This document shows positions 15,328 through 24,327 of a stretch of 30,890 nt of DNA, one piece after another. Made by a program: the position numbers and the translations under genes. Each line of letters starts with the position of its first letter. Position 1 is the first letter of the stretch. Where the stretch lies: positions 1 through 30,890 of the forward strand of contig JBOFFC010000154.1 in assembly GCA_051648405.1 (NCBI GenBank). Direction: 5' to 3'. This DNA comes from JBOFFC01 sp051648405 (GTDB lineage Bacteria > Planctomycetota > Planctomycetia > Pirellulales > Lacipirellulaceae). Below the pieces are notes generated by a model, which did not search any database, had not been told where the DNA came from, and saw only the letters and a program-made list of their open reading frames with translations.

Positions 15328-17258
15328 TCCACGACGTTTCGCTGACCGCCGTGCTGGTGTTCCTGGCGTTCGTGGCGACGACGCTGGGGATCAGCTTCGC
15401 GCTCGGCGCGCGGGCCAAGTCCTCCGCCGGTTACTTCGCCGCCCACGGGCAGATCCCCTGGTTCGTGAACGGGGTGGCGTTCGCCGGCGACTACCTGTCG
15501 GCCGCGTCGTTCCTCGGGATCTGCGGGATGATCGCGTTCTACGGGTACGACGGGTTCCTGTACTCGATCGGCTACCTGGCGGGCTGGGTCGTCGCGCTGT
15601 TCGTGGTCGCCGAGCCGATGAAGCGGCTCGGGAAGTTCACGTTCGCCGACGCGCTGAACGCCCGCTTCGATTCGCGGGCGATCAAGCTCTCGGCCGGCAT
15701 CAGCACACTGGTCGTCAGCTTGTTCTACCTGATCCCGCAAATGGTCGGGGCCGGCGCGCTGGTGAAACCGCTGCTGGGGCTCGAGCACTGGCAGGGGGTG
15801 ATGATCGTCGGCGCCGTTGTGACGGCGATCGTCACGTCGGCCGGGATGGTCTCGACCACTTGGGTGCAGTTCCTCAAGGGGGGGCTGCTGGTCGCGTTCA
15901 GCGCCGTGCTCACTTGGCAGATCCTGGAGCGGGGCCTGACCACGCGCGGCGTCGCGGGTGAGTCGGCCGCTTGGCGGACGATCGGCCCGATCGGAGCCAA
16001 CGACGACGCCGCGGCGAAGGTCGCGGCCGAAGTCGGCCACCAGCCGGTCGCCGCCGAGGGGGCGTGGCAAGAGGCCCCGTTCGTGCGGACCCGCAACGCG
16101 GAGTCGGGCGAGGTCACGGTCTGGAGCGAACGCCGTGACGCCGACGGCGCGCGGCTGTTCGACGAAGGGCAGTCGCTGACCAAGCGGAAGAGCGGCGAAC
16201 GACTCGTGAACGGAGTCCCGTTCGGCAGCGGGCCCGGCCAGCGCGAGCTGCGGCCGGTCGGCGGCGTCGCGTCGCTCCCGGGCGGGGTCGAAAGCACGGG
16301 GCCGCTGGGGCCGTTCGAGTACCTGCGGACGCTCGCCGCGAGCGAGGTGGTCCTGTGGCGCAACCGCGTTGTGGCCGAAGCCGACGGCGCCGCGACCACC
16401 GTCTACTACCAGCAGCCGACGCCGGGCTCGCGGGTGCTGCGCCCCGGCGAGCACCCGACGTTCCAGGGGATCCGCACCGCCGACTGGCGGAAGAAGATCG
16501 ACTTCGTCTCGCTGATGCTCGCGCTGCTGTGCGGCACGGCGTCGTTGCCCCACATCCTGATCCGCTATTACACGGTGAAGGACGGCGCCGCGGCGCGCAA
16601 GAGCACGATCGTCGGGATCGCCTGCATCGGCTTCTTCTACGTGCTGACGCTCTACCTGGGCCTGGGGGCGATGACGTCGGGCGCGCTCGACCCGACCGAC
16701 ACCAACATGGCGGCGCCGCTGCTGGCTCGGGCGATCAGCGAGCCGCTGTTCGCGATGATCTCGGCGATCGCCTTCACCACCGTGCTCGGCACGGTCAGCG
16801 GACTCATCCTCGCGTCGGCCGGGTCGGTCACCCACGACCTGATCGACAGTTTCCGCACCGTTCCGCTGAGCGACGTCCGCAAGGTGACGCTCGCCAAGAG
16901 GGCGTCGGTGGCCGTTGGCGCACTGGCGATCGCGCTGGGGATCGTGTTCAAGGACCTGAACGTCACGTTCCTGGTCGGCTGGGCGTTCAGCATCGCGGCG
17001 TCGGCGAACCTGCCGTCGCTGGTCATGCTGCTCTTCTGGCCACGCACGACGAAGCAGGGGATCGTCGTCGCGGTGCTCGTGGGCATGACCACGTCGCTCG
17101 CCTGGGTCCTGTTGTCGGCCGACGCGTACGAGAAGGTCTACGGCCTCGCCGCTGCCGACGCCCCAGCGCCGTTCAGCCAGCCGGGGATCGTCACGATCCC
17201 GCTGGGGTTTGTGACGCTGGTAGTCGTGTCGCTGCTGACGCAGCGGCGGGGAGAGTGA
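15324..17258 (+). CDS. ActP-like sodium:solute symporter with a large loop insertion
   Basis: This 644-residue SSS-family permease is related to acetate/monocarboxylate symporters. Family features include the N-terminal helix, FAAHGQIPWFVNGVAFAGDYLSAASFLG (about 38-65), and LPHILIRYYTVKDGAAARKS (about 408-427), which closely follows ActP. Residues about 203-392 form a long soluble segment between two membrane helices, roughly 130 residues longer than I expect for ActP. It is rich in Gly, Ala and charged residues. The ATG at 15324 is preceded by GGAGGGGAG and overlaps the DUF485 stop, so it is translationally coupled. Acetate as substrate is inferred from the DUF485 pairing and ActP resemblance; another small organic acid is possible. 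Confidence 0.9.
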   Translation: MIHDVSLTAVLVFLAFVATTLGISFALGARAKSSAGYFAAHGQIPWFVNGVAFAGDYLSAASFLGICGMIAFYGYDGFLYSIGYLAGWVVALFVVAEPMKRLGKFTFADALNARFDSRAIKLSAGISTLVVSLFYLIPQMVGAGALVKPLLGLEHWQGVMIVGAVVTAIVTSAGMVSTTWVQFLKGGLLVAFSAVLTWQILERGLTTRGVAGESAAWRTIGPIGANDDAAAKVAAEVGHQPVAAEGAWQEAPFVRTRNAESGEVTVWSERRDADGARLFDEGQSLTKRKSGERLVNGVPFGSGPGQRELRPVGGVASLPGGVESTGPLGPFEYLRTLAASEVVLWRNRVVAEADGAATTVYYQQPTPGSRVLRPGEHPTFQGIRTADWRKKIDFVSLMLALLCGTASLPHILIRYYTVKDGAAARKSTIVGIACIGFFYVLTLYLGLGAMTSGALDPTDTNMAAPLLARAISEPLFAMISAIAFTTVLGTVSGLILASAGSVTHDLIDSFRTVPLSDVRKVTLAKRASVAVGALAIALGIVFKDLNVTFLVGWAFSIAASANLPSLVMLLFWPRTTKQGIVVAVLVGMTTSLAWVLLSADAYEKVYGLAAADAPAPFSQPGIVTIPLGFVTLVVVSLLTQRRGE

Positions 17259-17287
17259 AGTCGGTCGGCGGCGTTCCACGACCCCGG

Positions 17288-17307
17288 CCCTCCCCCTTGG
17301 GGGAGGG
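17288..17307. terminator. palindrome between convergent genes
   Basis: CCCTCCCCC and GGGGGAGGG face each other across TT in the 60-nt gap between the symporter and the convergent oxidoreductase. It could slow transcription from either side. It has no T tract. Confidence 0.4.
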
Positions 17308-17318
17308 GGAACGAGACG

Positions 17319-18773
17319 CTACGCCGGGAACTCGAAGCCCTTGCGGGGCTCGCGGAAGACGAAGTCGTTTGCTCGGGCGTCGTCGAACTTCTCCGCCAGG
17401 GGGTCGAACACGAGCGTCTTGCCGAGCCGCATCGCGATGTTCGCCGCGTGGCAGACGTCGAGGTGGCGGCAGTGCGACGCGACATCGGAGATCGGCGTCT
17501 GCCGCGTGCGGACGCACTCGAAGAAGTCTGCCATGTGGCTCGCCGGGGCGGGGCGGCCGTAGAGCTTCGTGATCGCGTCCTCCGGGAGCGGGTTGGTGGC
17601 GAGCTCCTCGACCGGCTTGCCGGTCAGCTTGCCGCGGTTGACGAACAGTTTGCCCCGCTCCCCCTCGAAGAGGATCCCGTTGTCAAAGCCCAGCTCGGGG
17701 GCGTTGTCGCGGAGGTGGAACTCGATTCCGCCGGCGAACGTGACCTTGATGTGGAACGTCTCGGCCGTGTTGAACATGTCGTCGCGCGACGGCATCCCGT
17801 TGACGAGCTCGACCGGGTGTGTGAACGAGAGCGGCTCGACGCGGTAGGGGCCGAACTGGTCGTCGGGTAGGTTGACAGCCCACAGGGCGACGTCGGTGTG
17901 GTGGATCCCCCAGTCGGTCATCTTTCCGCCGGAGTACTCGTACCACCAACGGAAGTACTTGTGGGTCCGCGAGAGGGGGAACCCGGCGCCGTAACCGGTC
18001 GCCAGGATGGCGTTCCCCTGGCGGTACTGTGCGGTCGGCGCGGGGCCGAGCCACTGGTCCCAGTCGAGTTCGCGGGGGACAGGCGCCACGGGGAGCGGCT
18101 CGGCCGCGTCGGGCCCGCCGAGCGCCACCGTGATCCGCTTCACCTTGCCGACGCGTCCGGCGCGGACGATCGCCGCGGCCTTGGCGAACATGCCGTCGAA
18201 TTCGGTGCGCTGCTGCGAACCGACTTGCACCACGCGGCCCGTCTCGCGCACCGCGTCACGGATCCGCCGCCCCTCGCCGATCGAGTAGGTAAGGGGCTTC
18301 TCGCAGTAGACGTCCTTGCCGGCGCGCATCGCTTCGATCAGGTGCTTCGCGTGCCAGTGGTCGGGCGAAGCCACGAAGACGACGTCCACGTCCTGCCGGT
18401 CGAGCACGCGCCGGTAATCCTGGTAGTGGCTGATCGAGATCGGGTGCCCGTGCTCGAAGTGCGCGTTCGTGGCGGTCTGCACGCCGCGCCCGAGCTGCAC
18501 GAGGTCGACGTCGGCCACCGCGGCGGCGGGGCCGAACGGGATCCCCAGCGGGCCAAGGCTCTCGGTGTAACGGATGCCCGTGCCGATGTAACCGAGCACC
18601 GGCTTCTCGTTGGGGGAGACGGTCGCTGCGGACTGCGCGCGAGCGATCCGCGGGACGACTGTCTGAGCCGCGGCGAGCGCTGCCGCGGCGCCAAGAAAGC
18701 CGCGCCGGCTGACGCCGAGCGCGGGGTGTGCGTTGGGGGCGGAGTCCCGACGGGACGAGTTCTTCGAGTCCAT
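17319..18773 (-). CDS. Tat-exported Gfo/Idh/MocA-family oxidoreductase
   Basis: This 484-residue protein opens with a Tat signal: SRRGFLG at 22-28, a hydrophobic stretch and an ARA cleavage site near 46. A Rossmann NAD(P)-binding domain follows, with GYIGTG (61-66), SPDHWHAKHLIEAM (about 136-149) and the family hallmark EKPL (158-161). The C-terminal domain contains GIHHTDVALWAV, giving the active-site His region. The family oxidises or reduces sugars and polyols, usually with tightly bound NADP. Export with folded cofactor through Tat is common in planctomycetes, where such genes are abundant. The substrate is unknown. I chose the ATG at 18773; a GTG two codons earlier is possible. The gene lies 120 nt downstream of the MMPL gene on the same strand. 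Confidence 0.92.
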   Translation of the reverse strand: MDSKNSSRRDSAPNAHPALGVSRRGFLGAAAALAAAQTVVPRIARAQSAATVSPNEKPVLGYIGTGIRYTESLGPLGIPFGPAAAVADVDLVQLGRGVQTATNAHFEHGHPISISHYQDYRRVLDRQDVDVVFVASPDHWHAKHLIEAMRAGKDVYCEKPLTYSIGEGRRIRDAVRETGRVVQVGSQQRTEFDGMFAKAAAIVRAGRVGKVKRITVALGGPDAAEPLPVAPVPRELDWDQWLGPAPTAQYRQGNAILATGYGAGFPLSRTHKYFRWWYEYSGGKMTDWGIHHTDVALWAVNLPDDQFGPYRVEPLSFTHPVELVNGMPSRDDMFNTAETFHIKVTFAGGIEFHLRDNAPELGFDNGILFEGERGKLFVNRGKLTGKPVEELATNPLPEDAITKLYGRPAPASHMADFFECVRTRQTPISDVASHCRHLDVCHAANIAMRLGKTLVFDPLAEKFDDARANDFVFREPRKGFEFPA

Positions 18774-18893
18774 AACCACCGCTCGAGGGAGTCGTGCGAA
18801 AAGAACCGAGTCGATAAGCCGCTTTAGCTTACACAGCGTCGGGGGCAGCGGGGCGCCGCGCCGGGCGAACTTCGTCGATCCCCGGGCCCCAGC

Positions 18894-21308
18894 TCACGAC
18901 CCGGCCGCTTGCGGCTCGCGCGCGAGTTTCGGGGTCGGCGGGGGGACGGAGACGGCGCCCCTCGTGTCCGAGGGCTGGTCCTTTTCACGTCGCGCCAGGA
19001 TCGCGAAGAAGCAGGGGACGAGGATCGTCCGGACGAAGAACGTGTCGAGCAGCACCCCGGCCGCTAGCGCGAGCCCCAACTCGATCATCCCGCGCAGCGT
19101 TCCCGAGGCCATCGACAGGAACGTACCCGCCATGATTACGCCGCAACTGGTGATGATCCCCCCGGTCTGGACCATCGCCTTGCGGAGCCCGCGCCGCAGG
19201 CCGAGCCGCTTCTGCTCTTCGAGCACCCGCGTGGCGAGGTAGATGTTGTAGTCCTGCCCCACGGCCACCAGGATCACGAACAGGAAGATCGGCGTCTTCC
19301 AGTCCAGCCCGCGGAACGCATCGCCGTCGCGCCACTCGAAGAACAGCGTCGTCGCGCCGAGGGTGACCCAGTAACCAAGGAGCACGGTCAGGATCAAGTA
19401 CAGCGACACCAGCGGCTTGCGCAACAGCAGCACGAGCACCCCGTAAACTGCGAGCACGGTCAGCACCTGGATCAGCGTCCTGTCGCTGTTGGTGACGACC
19501 TCTAGGTCGCGCATCCCCGGCGTCACGCCGACGAGCTCAAAGCGGGCGCCAAACCAGGGGTTGGGGGCGTCGCCGATCGTCTTCTGCTTCGCAAACTCGC
19601 GGAGGTCCCCCAGCATCGGCGGCATCAAGTCGCGGGCCGGCTTCGCAAAGGGGTCGCGGTCAAGTCGGACCGACAACTGCGTTACCCGCCCCGAGTAGGG
19701 TTCGGTGTGCGACACGAAGGCGTCGGCCGCCAGCGGGCTCCCGGCGACGGCCAGGTCCTGGATCGCTTGCCCCCCGAGGAACCGCCGCTTGCGCGGGTCC
19801 CCCCCGGTCGGCGAGTAGAGGCTGCGGACGTCGGCGACGCCTTCCTGTTCGAACAACCGCTTGTGCAGCGGAGCGATCGCGAATCGCCCCTCGGGCGTGC
19901 GGAGATCGAGGGGCTGCGCGTCGTCGGCGTCGCCGACCGAGGTCCCCTCGGCGAGCTCGGCGACGACCGTCATCGGCGCGATCGTCCCGGCGTCGAAGTT
20001 CTCGCTGATCGCCCGTGCGCCGAGGACCGAAGTGCGGTCCGGCGCCAAGTCGGCCATGAAGTCGTGCGTGACCTTCGAGTTCACCCCGATCCACACGAGG
20101 GGCGCCGCCAGCCACGCCGACACCATCAGGATCGTCACCGGACGCGCCATCACGAGGTCGCTGACCCCGTTCCAGAAGGGGGAGCCCGCGTCGTCCGCGT
20201 CGGCGTCGAGGGGCTTTTGGCGGTAAGGCCAGAAGACGAGGGACCCCGCCGCGCGGATCAGCGCGGGGGCGAACGTCATGCAGGCCAGCAGCGCCACGAA
20301 CAAGCAAACGCCAACGATCGGCCCGCTGCTGACGAACTTGCCGTACTGGGCGAAGGCCATTGTCGAGAGGCCGAGGATCGTCGTGAACGCGCTCCCGGCG
20401 AGCGCCCCGGCGACGTTCGTCAAAGCCTGCCCTGGGGCCTCGCTGCGCGGGGTCCCGGCGGCGAGCTCTTCCTTGAAGCGCGCAATCAGGAACAAGCAGA
20501 AGTCGGTACCCGCCCCGAACAGGATGACGACCACAAAGATCTTGGTGGTGGTGAAGACCTTGAAGTCCGACCACGAGTAGCGTTCCGGACCGAAACGCTC
20601 GGCGAGCAGCGCCACCAGGTCGTACGAAACGCTCATCGACACGGCGATCGTCGCGACCGGGATCAGCACCAACAGAGGCGCCCGGTAGATCGCGATCAGG
20701 CAGCCTAGGACCAGGATCACCGTGGTGAGCTCGGTGTTCGCCAGGCTCTCGACGATCGAGGAACGCAGGTCGCCGCCGATCAGGGCCGACCCGGTGATTC
20801 CGACTTCGAGCCCCTCGGGGGCCGACTTCCGGGCGTCGCCGACGATCGACTCGACCAGTTTGAGGAGCCGCGCGTTGTCGGTGTCCATCAGCCCGGCCGT
20901 CAGCCGCGCGACGACCATCACGGCCCGCTCGTCCTTGGCCAGCAGCGTGTCGCCGACGACTTTGGTCGATTCGTCCCAGACGTCGACCAGCGGGATGCCG
21001 TCGGCCTTGCGGAGCGTTTCGGCCAGGTCGAGGCCCCAGCGCCGGTCGTCGGCGGTGAGCGGCTGGCCGCCGCGCGACAGGACCACGACCCCCTGGCTCT
21101 GGGCCCGCTCGTTGGGGAACGCCCGCTCGAGCAGCCGCTTGCCTTCGAGGCTGGTGACCGTCTTCGGCAGGTACTCGAGGTCGCCGTCCTTCGCGATCGA
21201 GTCCCAGCTCGGCGCGACGAGCTTCAGACCGCCAGCCAGCAGCAGCCACCCCAGGATAAGGGCCGCCCAGTAGCGATTGACCGTCGTGCCGAGGATCCGA
21301 GCGAGCAT
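18894..21308 (-). CDS. MMPL/RND-superfamily transporter
   Basis: This 804-residue protein has the duplicated RND plan: one N-terminal helix (about 11-30), a large periplasmic loop, a five-helix bundle, then the same again. Family motifs are GAGTDFCLFLIARFKEEL at about 265-282 and the equivalent GQDYNIYLATRVLEEQ near 683. The paired Asp-aromatic motifs lie in the proton-relay helices. MMPL proteins export lipids or other hydrophobic molecules by proton motive force. The substrate cannot be told from sequence. I used the ATG at 21308, which opens directly at the first helix. The frame stays open to a TTG at 21404, and AAGGAG at 21354-21359 has no start codon at suitable spacing. Confidence 0.9.
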   Translation of the reverse strand: MLARILGTTVNRYWAALILGWLLLAGGLKLVAPSWDSIAKDGDLEYLPKTVTSLEGKRLLERAFPNERAQSQGVVVLSRGGQPLTADDRRWGLDLAETLRKADGIPLVDVWDESTKVVGDTLLAKDERAVMVVARLTAGLMDTDNARLLKLVESIVGDARKSAPEGLEVGITGSALIGGDLRSSIVESLANTELTTVILVLGCLIAIYRAPLLVLIPVATIAVSMSVSYDLVALLAERFGPERYSWSDFKVFTTTKIFVVVILFGAGTDFCLFLIARFKEELAAGTPRSEAPGQALTNVAGALAGSAFTTILGLSTMAFAQYGKFVSSGPIVGVCLFVALLACMTFAPALIRAAGSLVFWPYRQKPLDADADDAGSPFWNGVSDLVMARPVTILMVSAWLAAPLVWIGVNSKVTHDFMADLAPDRTSVLGARAISENFDAGTIAPMTVVAELAEGTSVGDADDAQPLDLRTPEGRFAIAPLHKRLFEQEGVADVRSLYSPTGGDPRKRRFLGGQAIQDLAVAGSPLAADAFVSHTEPYSGRVTQLSVRLDRDPFAKPARDLMPPMLGDLREFAKQKTIGDAPNPWFGARFELVGVTPGMRDLEVVTNSDRTLIQVLTVLAVYGVLVLLLRKPLVSLYLILTVLLGYWVTLGATTLFFEWRDGDAFRGLDWKTPIFLFVILVAVGQDYNIYLATRVLEEQKRLGLRRGLRKAMVQTGGIITSCGVIMAGTFLSMASGTLRGMIELGLALAAGVLLDTFFVRTILVPCFFAILARREKDQPSDTRGAVSVPPPTPKLAREPQAAGS

Positions 21309-21435
21309 GCCGTGCGAGCGCGCCGCGGGGGCGCGCTTCCCGAGGACGGGTAACTCCTTACGTCGAAACCGCTTAACGTTAACGGCGCGACCCGCGGATG
21401 CCAAGCCGCTCTCGACAACGCAAGGCGCTCGCGGA

Positions 21436-22386
21436 TTACGGAAGCCGCCGCGCCCGGACGCCTAAGTGGCTGCCGGCGACACGCTCCCGGCCCGGGACGT
21501 TGGCGTGGATCGGCCGATTCACGACGCGCGGCTCGCCCCCGGCGCCCGCAAGGACCATCGCCGTGGTCCCCCCGCCGTCGAGGTTGATCGCGTCGTCGGC
21601 GCCCAGCCGGCGCAGCAGGGCGCCGAGCTCGGCCGTGGTGACCCCCTCGCTGAACCCGAGCTGCCGCCCATCGACGGCGACCAACAGGAGCGTCCGACCA
21701 CCCCCGGCCGTCCCCGCGCCGGTCCGCGGGTGCAGCGCTTTCGAGCCGTCGGCGACCACCCGACCGCCGCGCAGGACGATGCCGAAGCCCCCCACAGCAG
21801 TCTCGATTCCCGCGAGTCTGATCGGCAAGTGCTCGGGAGCACCACGCAGGTTGCCAGCGGCGTCGCGCCGAAAGACGAGCGCCGGCATCGGTTCGATCGG
21901 ATCGACGGGCGAGACGAGGTCCCCCTCTTGCACCACCAGGCCGACGACGTTCTGCGGTTCCCCTTCGTCGGCGAGCACCGGCCAGTAGGGGGCGCCATTT
22001 ACCGCAGCTTGGCAGCCGGTGAGGCGCAAGAACGAAGACGTCTTGTAGCCGGTGGTCTCCTCCGGGGCGTCGCCGTTGTCGTCGTTCGTGAAGACCTCGA
22101 TCTCTTCGGCGTCGAGGTCGATCCGCAGCGCGAAGAGTCGCAGCGGCCGCGGCGCGGTGAGCGTGACCGCAGCGGATTCGACACCGATGAACTCGGCCTT
22201 CCACACAACGGCGCTCGGCCAGTCGAAGGGGGACGTCCCGGCGACCGCGGTCGGGTCGTCGGTCGAGGCTGGGGCGACAGGCGCGGAGGGCGCGTCGGCC
22301 GTCGCAAGGGCTTGCTTAGCGCCGGCCCCCGTCGAGAGCGACGAGATCGCTACAACGACGGCCAACTCGGCGACACGATATCGCAC
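21436..22386 (-). CDS. secreted phosphodiester glycosidase (NAGPA-domain) protein
   Basis: This 316-residue protein ends in a domain of the phosphodiester glycosidase family (PF09992, related to mammalian uncovering enzyme NAGPA). Visible signatures are NGAPYW (130-135), the HPRTG motif (219-223), LLLVAVDGRQ and the highly conserved INLDGGGTT (267-275). The N-terminus is a signal peptide when started at GTG 22386, which has AAGGA 6 nt upstream; an earlier in-frame ATG would bury it. Bacterial members are linked to cell-wall or exopolysaccharide processing, with substrates mostly undefined. It is divergent from the GH26 gene, 122 nt away, so a shared role in polysaccharide turnover is plausible. 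Confidence 0.87.
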   Translation of the reverse strand: MRYRVAELAVVVAISSLSTGAGAKQALATADAPSAPVAPASTDDPTAVAGTSPFDWPSAVVWKAEFIGVESAAVTLTAPRPLRLFALRIDLDAEEIEVFTNDDNGDAPEETTGYKTSSFLRLTGCQAAVNGAPYWPVLADEGEPQNVVGLVVQEGDLVSPVDPIEPMPALVFRRDAAGNLRGAPEHLPIRLAGIETAVGGFGIVLRGGRVVADGSKALHPRTGAGTAGGGRTLLLVAVDGRQLGFSEGVTTAELGALLRRLGADDAINLDGGGTTAMVLAGAGGEPRVVNRPIHANVPGRERVAGSHLGVRARRLP

Positions 22387-22400
22387 GGGGAATCCTTGCT

Positions 22401-22416
22401 GGTAAATCACTTTACC
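22401..22416. promoter_or_regulatory. inverted repeat, possible operator
   Basis: GGTAAA-TCAC-TTTACC is a perfect 6-bp inverted repeat with a 4-nt spacer. It lies 15 nt upstream of the minus-strand GTG start and 93 nt upstream of GH26, in the short divergent region. TTTACC could also be the -35 of a promoter with TAGACT at 22435-22440 (18-nt spacer). Confidence 0.4.
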
Positions 22417-22430
22417 TGGCCAAAAGCGGC

Positions 22431-22441
22431 CGGTTAGACTG
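22431..22441 (+). promoter_or_regulatory. CGGTTAGACTG motif upstream of GH26
   Basis: An exact copy of the motif found before the DUF485/symporter pair. It ends 68 nt before the GH26 start. Its TAGACT matches four of six bases of a TATAAT -10 box. Confidence 0.4.
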
Positions 22442-22508
22442 AGGGGGTCGCGGCTTCGCGGCTCGGCGCTCGTTTGTCCGCTCGTCACCCTCGTCGCTGG
22501 GTTGTGCC

Positions 22509-24218
22509 TTGTCCACCTCCCGCTGCTCGTGCATCTCGCGCTGTTTGGCCGTCGCGTGCCTGGTGATCGGCGGGCTGACGCACGCGTCGGCCGCCGTCTA
22601 CCGCTACGAGGCCGAGGCCGGCACGCGCTCGGGGACGAACGTCGCGTCGTCGGTCGGGGGCTTCTCGGGGACGGGCTACGTCACGGGGTTCGACAACGAC
22701 AACGACCGCGTGTCGTGGTCGGTGAACGTCCCGGGGGGCCTGTACGACGTGTACCTCGGCTACCGCTCGCAGTTCGGCGACAAGGGGTACTCGCTGCACG
22801 TCGGCCCCAGCAGCACTCAAGGGACGTTCACGCAGTCCAGCACCTGGGCGCAGGAGTACGCGGGGCAGTTCTACCTCGACACGCCGACGACCCCCTTCGC
22901 GGTGCAGAAGAACTGGGGTTACTACGACGTCGATTTCGTCGAGCTCCGATCGACGACCCCGCGGGCGCCGATGCCCGTGGCGCCGACGCTGGCGAACCCC
23001 AACGCGTCCCCCAACACGCGCTACCTGATGAACTACCTGGCCTCGAACTACGGGCAGCGGACGCTCTACGGCCAGCAGCGCGAGTTCAGCAACCCGAGCG
23101 CGATCCTCAGCCCAACCTACTTGAACCACGTAGGCGGGGTCTTCCCGGCGATGATCGGCTCGGACCTGATGGAGTACTCGCCGTCGCGCTCCACCCGCTA
23201 CGACCAGCGGAACGGCGAGACCGAGCGGATGATCAACTGGGCCCGCCAGACCGGCGGGGTCGTCAACCTGATGTGGCACTGGAACGCCCCCAGCGGACTG
23301 ATCGACCAGCCCGGCAAAGAATGGTGGCGCGGCTTCTACACCGACTCGACGACGTTCAACCTCGGAGCGGCGCTCGCGAACCCGCAGTCGGCGGACTACG
23401 GCCTGTTGATCCGCGACATCGACGTGATCGCCACGGAGCTCAAGAAGTACCAGGCGGCCGACGTCCCCGTGCTGTGGCGCCCGCTGCACGAGGCGCAAGG
23501 GAACAGCAGCGGCGCCTGGTTCTGGTGGGGGGCCTCTGGCGCCGAGCCGCTCAAAGAGCTTTGGGGATTGATGTACGACCGCCTGACGAACCACCACGGG
23601 CTCGACAACCTGATCTGGGTCTCGACCCAGCAGGTGGGCGAAGCGAACTGGCAGAACTGGTACCCGGGGGACGCCGTGGTCGATGTCGTCGGCGCCGACG
23701 TCTACAGCAGCGCCGGCGACTACATGACCGGCAAGTGGCTCGAGCTGCTCGACGAGTACGACGGCGAGAAGCTGCTCGCCCTCAGCGAAACGGGGACCCT
23801 GCCCCCGGTCGACGCGATGGAACGCTACGGCGTCGCCTGGAGCTACATGGTCCCCTGGAGCGAGTCGTTCCTGACCAGCAGCAGCACGGCGGCCCAGGCG
23901 CAGGCGATCCTTGGCGACGACGATGTCGTCGCGCTGTCGGAGCTCCCCGTCACGCCGTGGCGTGTGGTGAACTCGATTGCCGGGGATTTTAGCGGCGACG
24001 GCCAAGTCACTTCGGCCGACTACCAGGTGTGGCGCGACCACTACGGCCTGGGGGGGTCGTCGCCGGCCGACGCGAACGACGACGGCCGAGTCGATGCCGC
24101 CGACTACACCGTTTGGCGCGACGCAATGACTGCCGCTTCGACGAGCGTCCCGGAGCCCGGCGCCGCCACGCTACTGTTGGCGGGAATCGCCCCCTTCTGC
24201 CGCCGAAGGAAGAATTAG
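22509..24218 (+). CDS. secreted GH26 mannanase-like enzyme with CBM, dockerin-type repeats and PEP-CTERM
   Basis: The 569-residue protein starts with a signal peptide (1-28). A CBM35-like carbohydrate-binding module follows (about 29-150), then a GH26 catalytic domain (about 155-475). The acid/base is Glu328 in WRPLHEA and the nucleophile is Glu427 in ALSETG. GH26 enzymes mostly cleave beta-1,4-mannans. Two dockerin type I-like calcium repeats follow: FSGDGQVTSADYQVWRDHYG (about 494-513) and ANDDGRVDAADYTVWRD (about 522-538). The end is VPEPG (547-551), a short hydrophobic stretch and RRRK, a PEP-CTERM sorting signal. The protein is thus probably exported and anchored or processed at the cell surface. 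No ATG fits the signal peptide, so the TTG at 22509 is taken, with moderate certainty. The GH13 gene downstream suggests a polysaccharide-use locus. Confidence 0.9.
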   Translation: MSTSRCSCISRCLAVACLVIGGLTHASAAVYRYEAEAGTRSGTNVASSVGGFSGTGYVTGFDNDNDRVSWSVNVPGGLYDVYLGYRSQFGDKGYSLHVGPSSTQGTFTQSSTWAQEYAGQFYLDTPTTPFAVQKNWGYYDVDFVELRSTTPRAPMPVAPTLANPNASPNTRYLMNYLASNYGQRTLYGQQREFSNPSAILSPTYLNHVGGVFPAMIGSDLMEYSPSRSTRYDQRNGETERMINWARQTGGVVNLMWHWNAPSGLIDQPGKEWWRGFYTDSTTFNLGAALANPQSADYGLLIRDIDVIATELKKYQAADVPVLWRPLHEAQGNSSGAWFWWGASGAEPLKELWGLMYDRLTNHHGLDNLIWVSTQQVGEANWQNWYPGDAVVDVVGADVYSSAGDYMTGKWLELLDEYDGEKLLALSETGTLPPVDAMERYGVAWSYMVPWSESFLTSSSTAAQAQAILGDDDVVALSELPVTPWRVVNSIAGDFSGDGQVTSADYQVWRDHYGLGGSSPADANDDGRVDAADYTVWRDAMTAASTSVPEPGAATLLLAGIAPFCRRRKN

Positions 24219-24295
24219 CCGCAGATACGCGCAGATCAACGCAGATAGGGTGGGACCCTGCCCTGATCCGCGTTCATCTGCGTAAATCAGCGGCC
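24217..24295. repeat. inverted 10-bp phased repeat after GH26
   Basis: The left arm has three 10-bp units ending in GCAGAT (24217-24246). The right arm has ATCCGCGTTC, ATCTGCGTAA and ATCAGCGGCC (24266-24295). The arms are near-complementary, so a long imperfect hairpin is expected. It overlaps the GH26 stop codon and may end that transcript. A related single arm lies at 30232-30261. Confidence 0.8.
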
Positions 24296-24327
24296 ATTCT
24301 TCCGTCCGCCCCGCAGACGAGCGCGCG

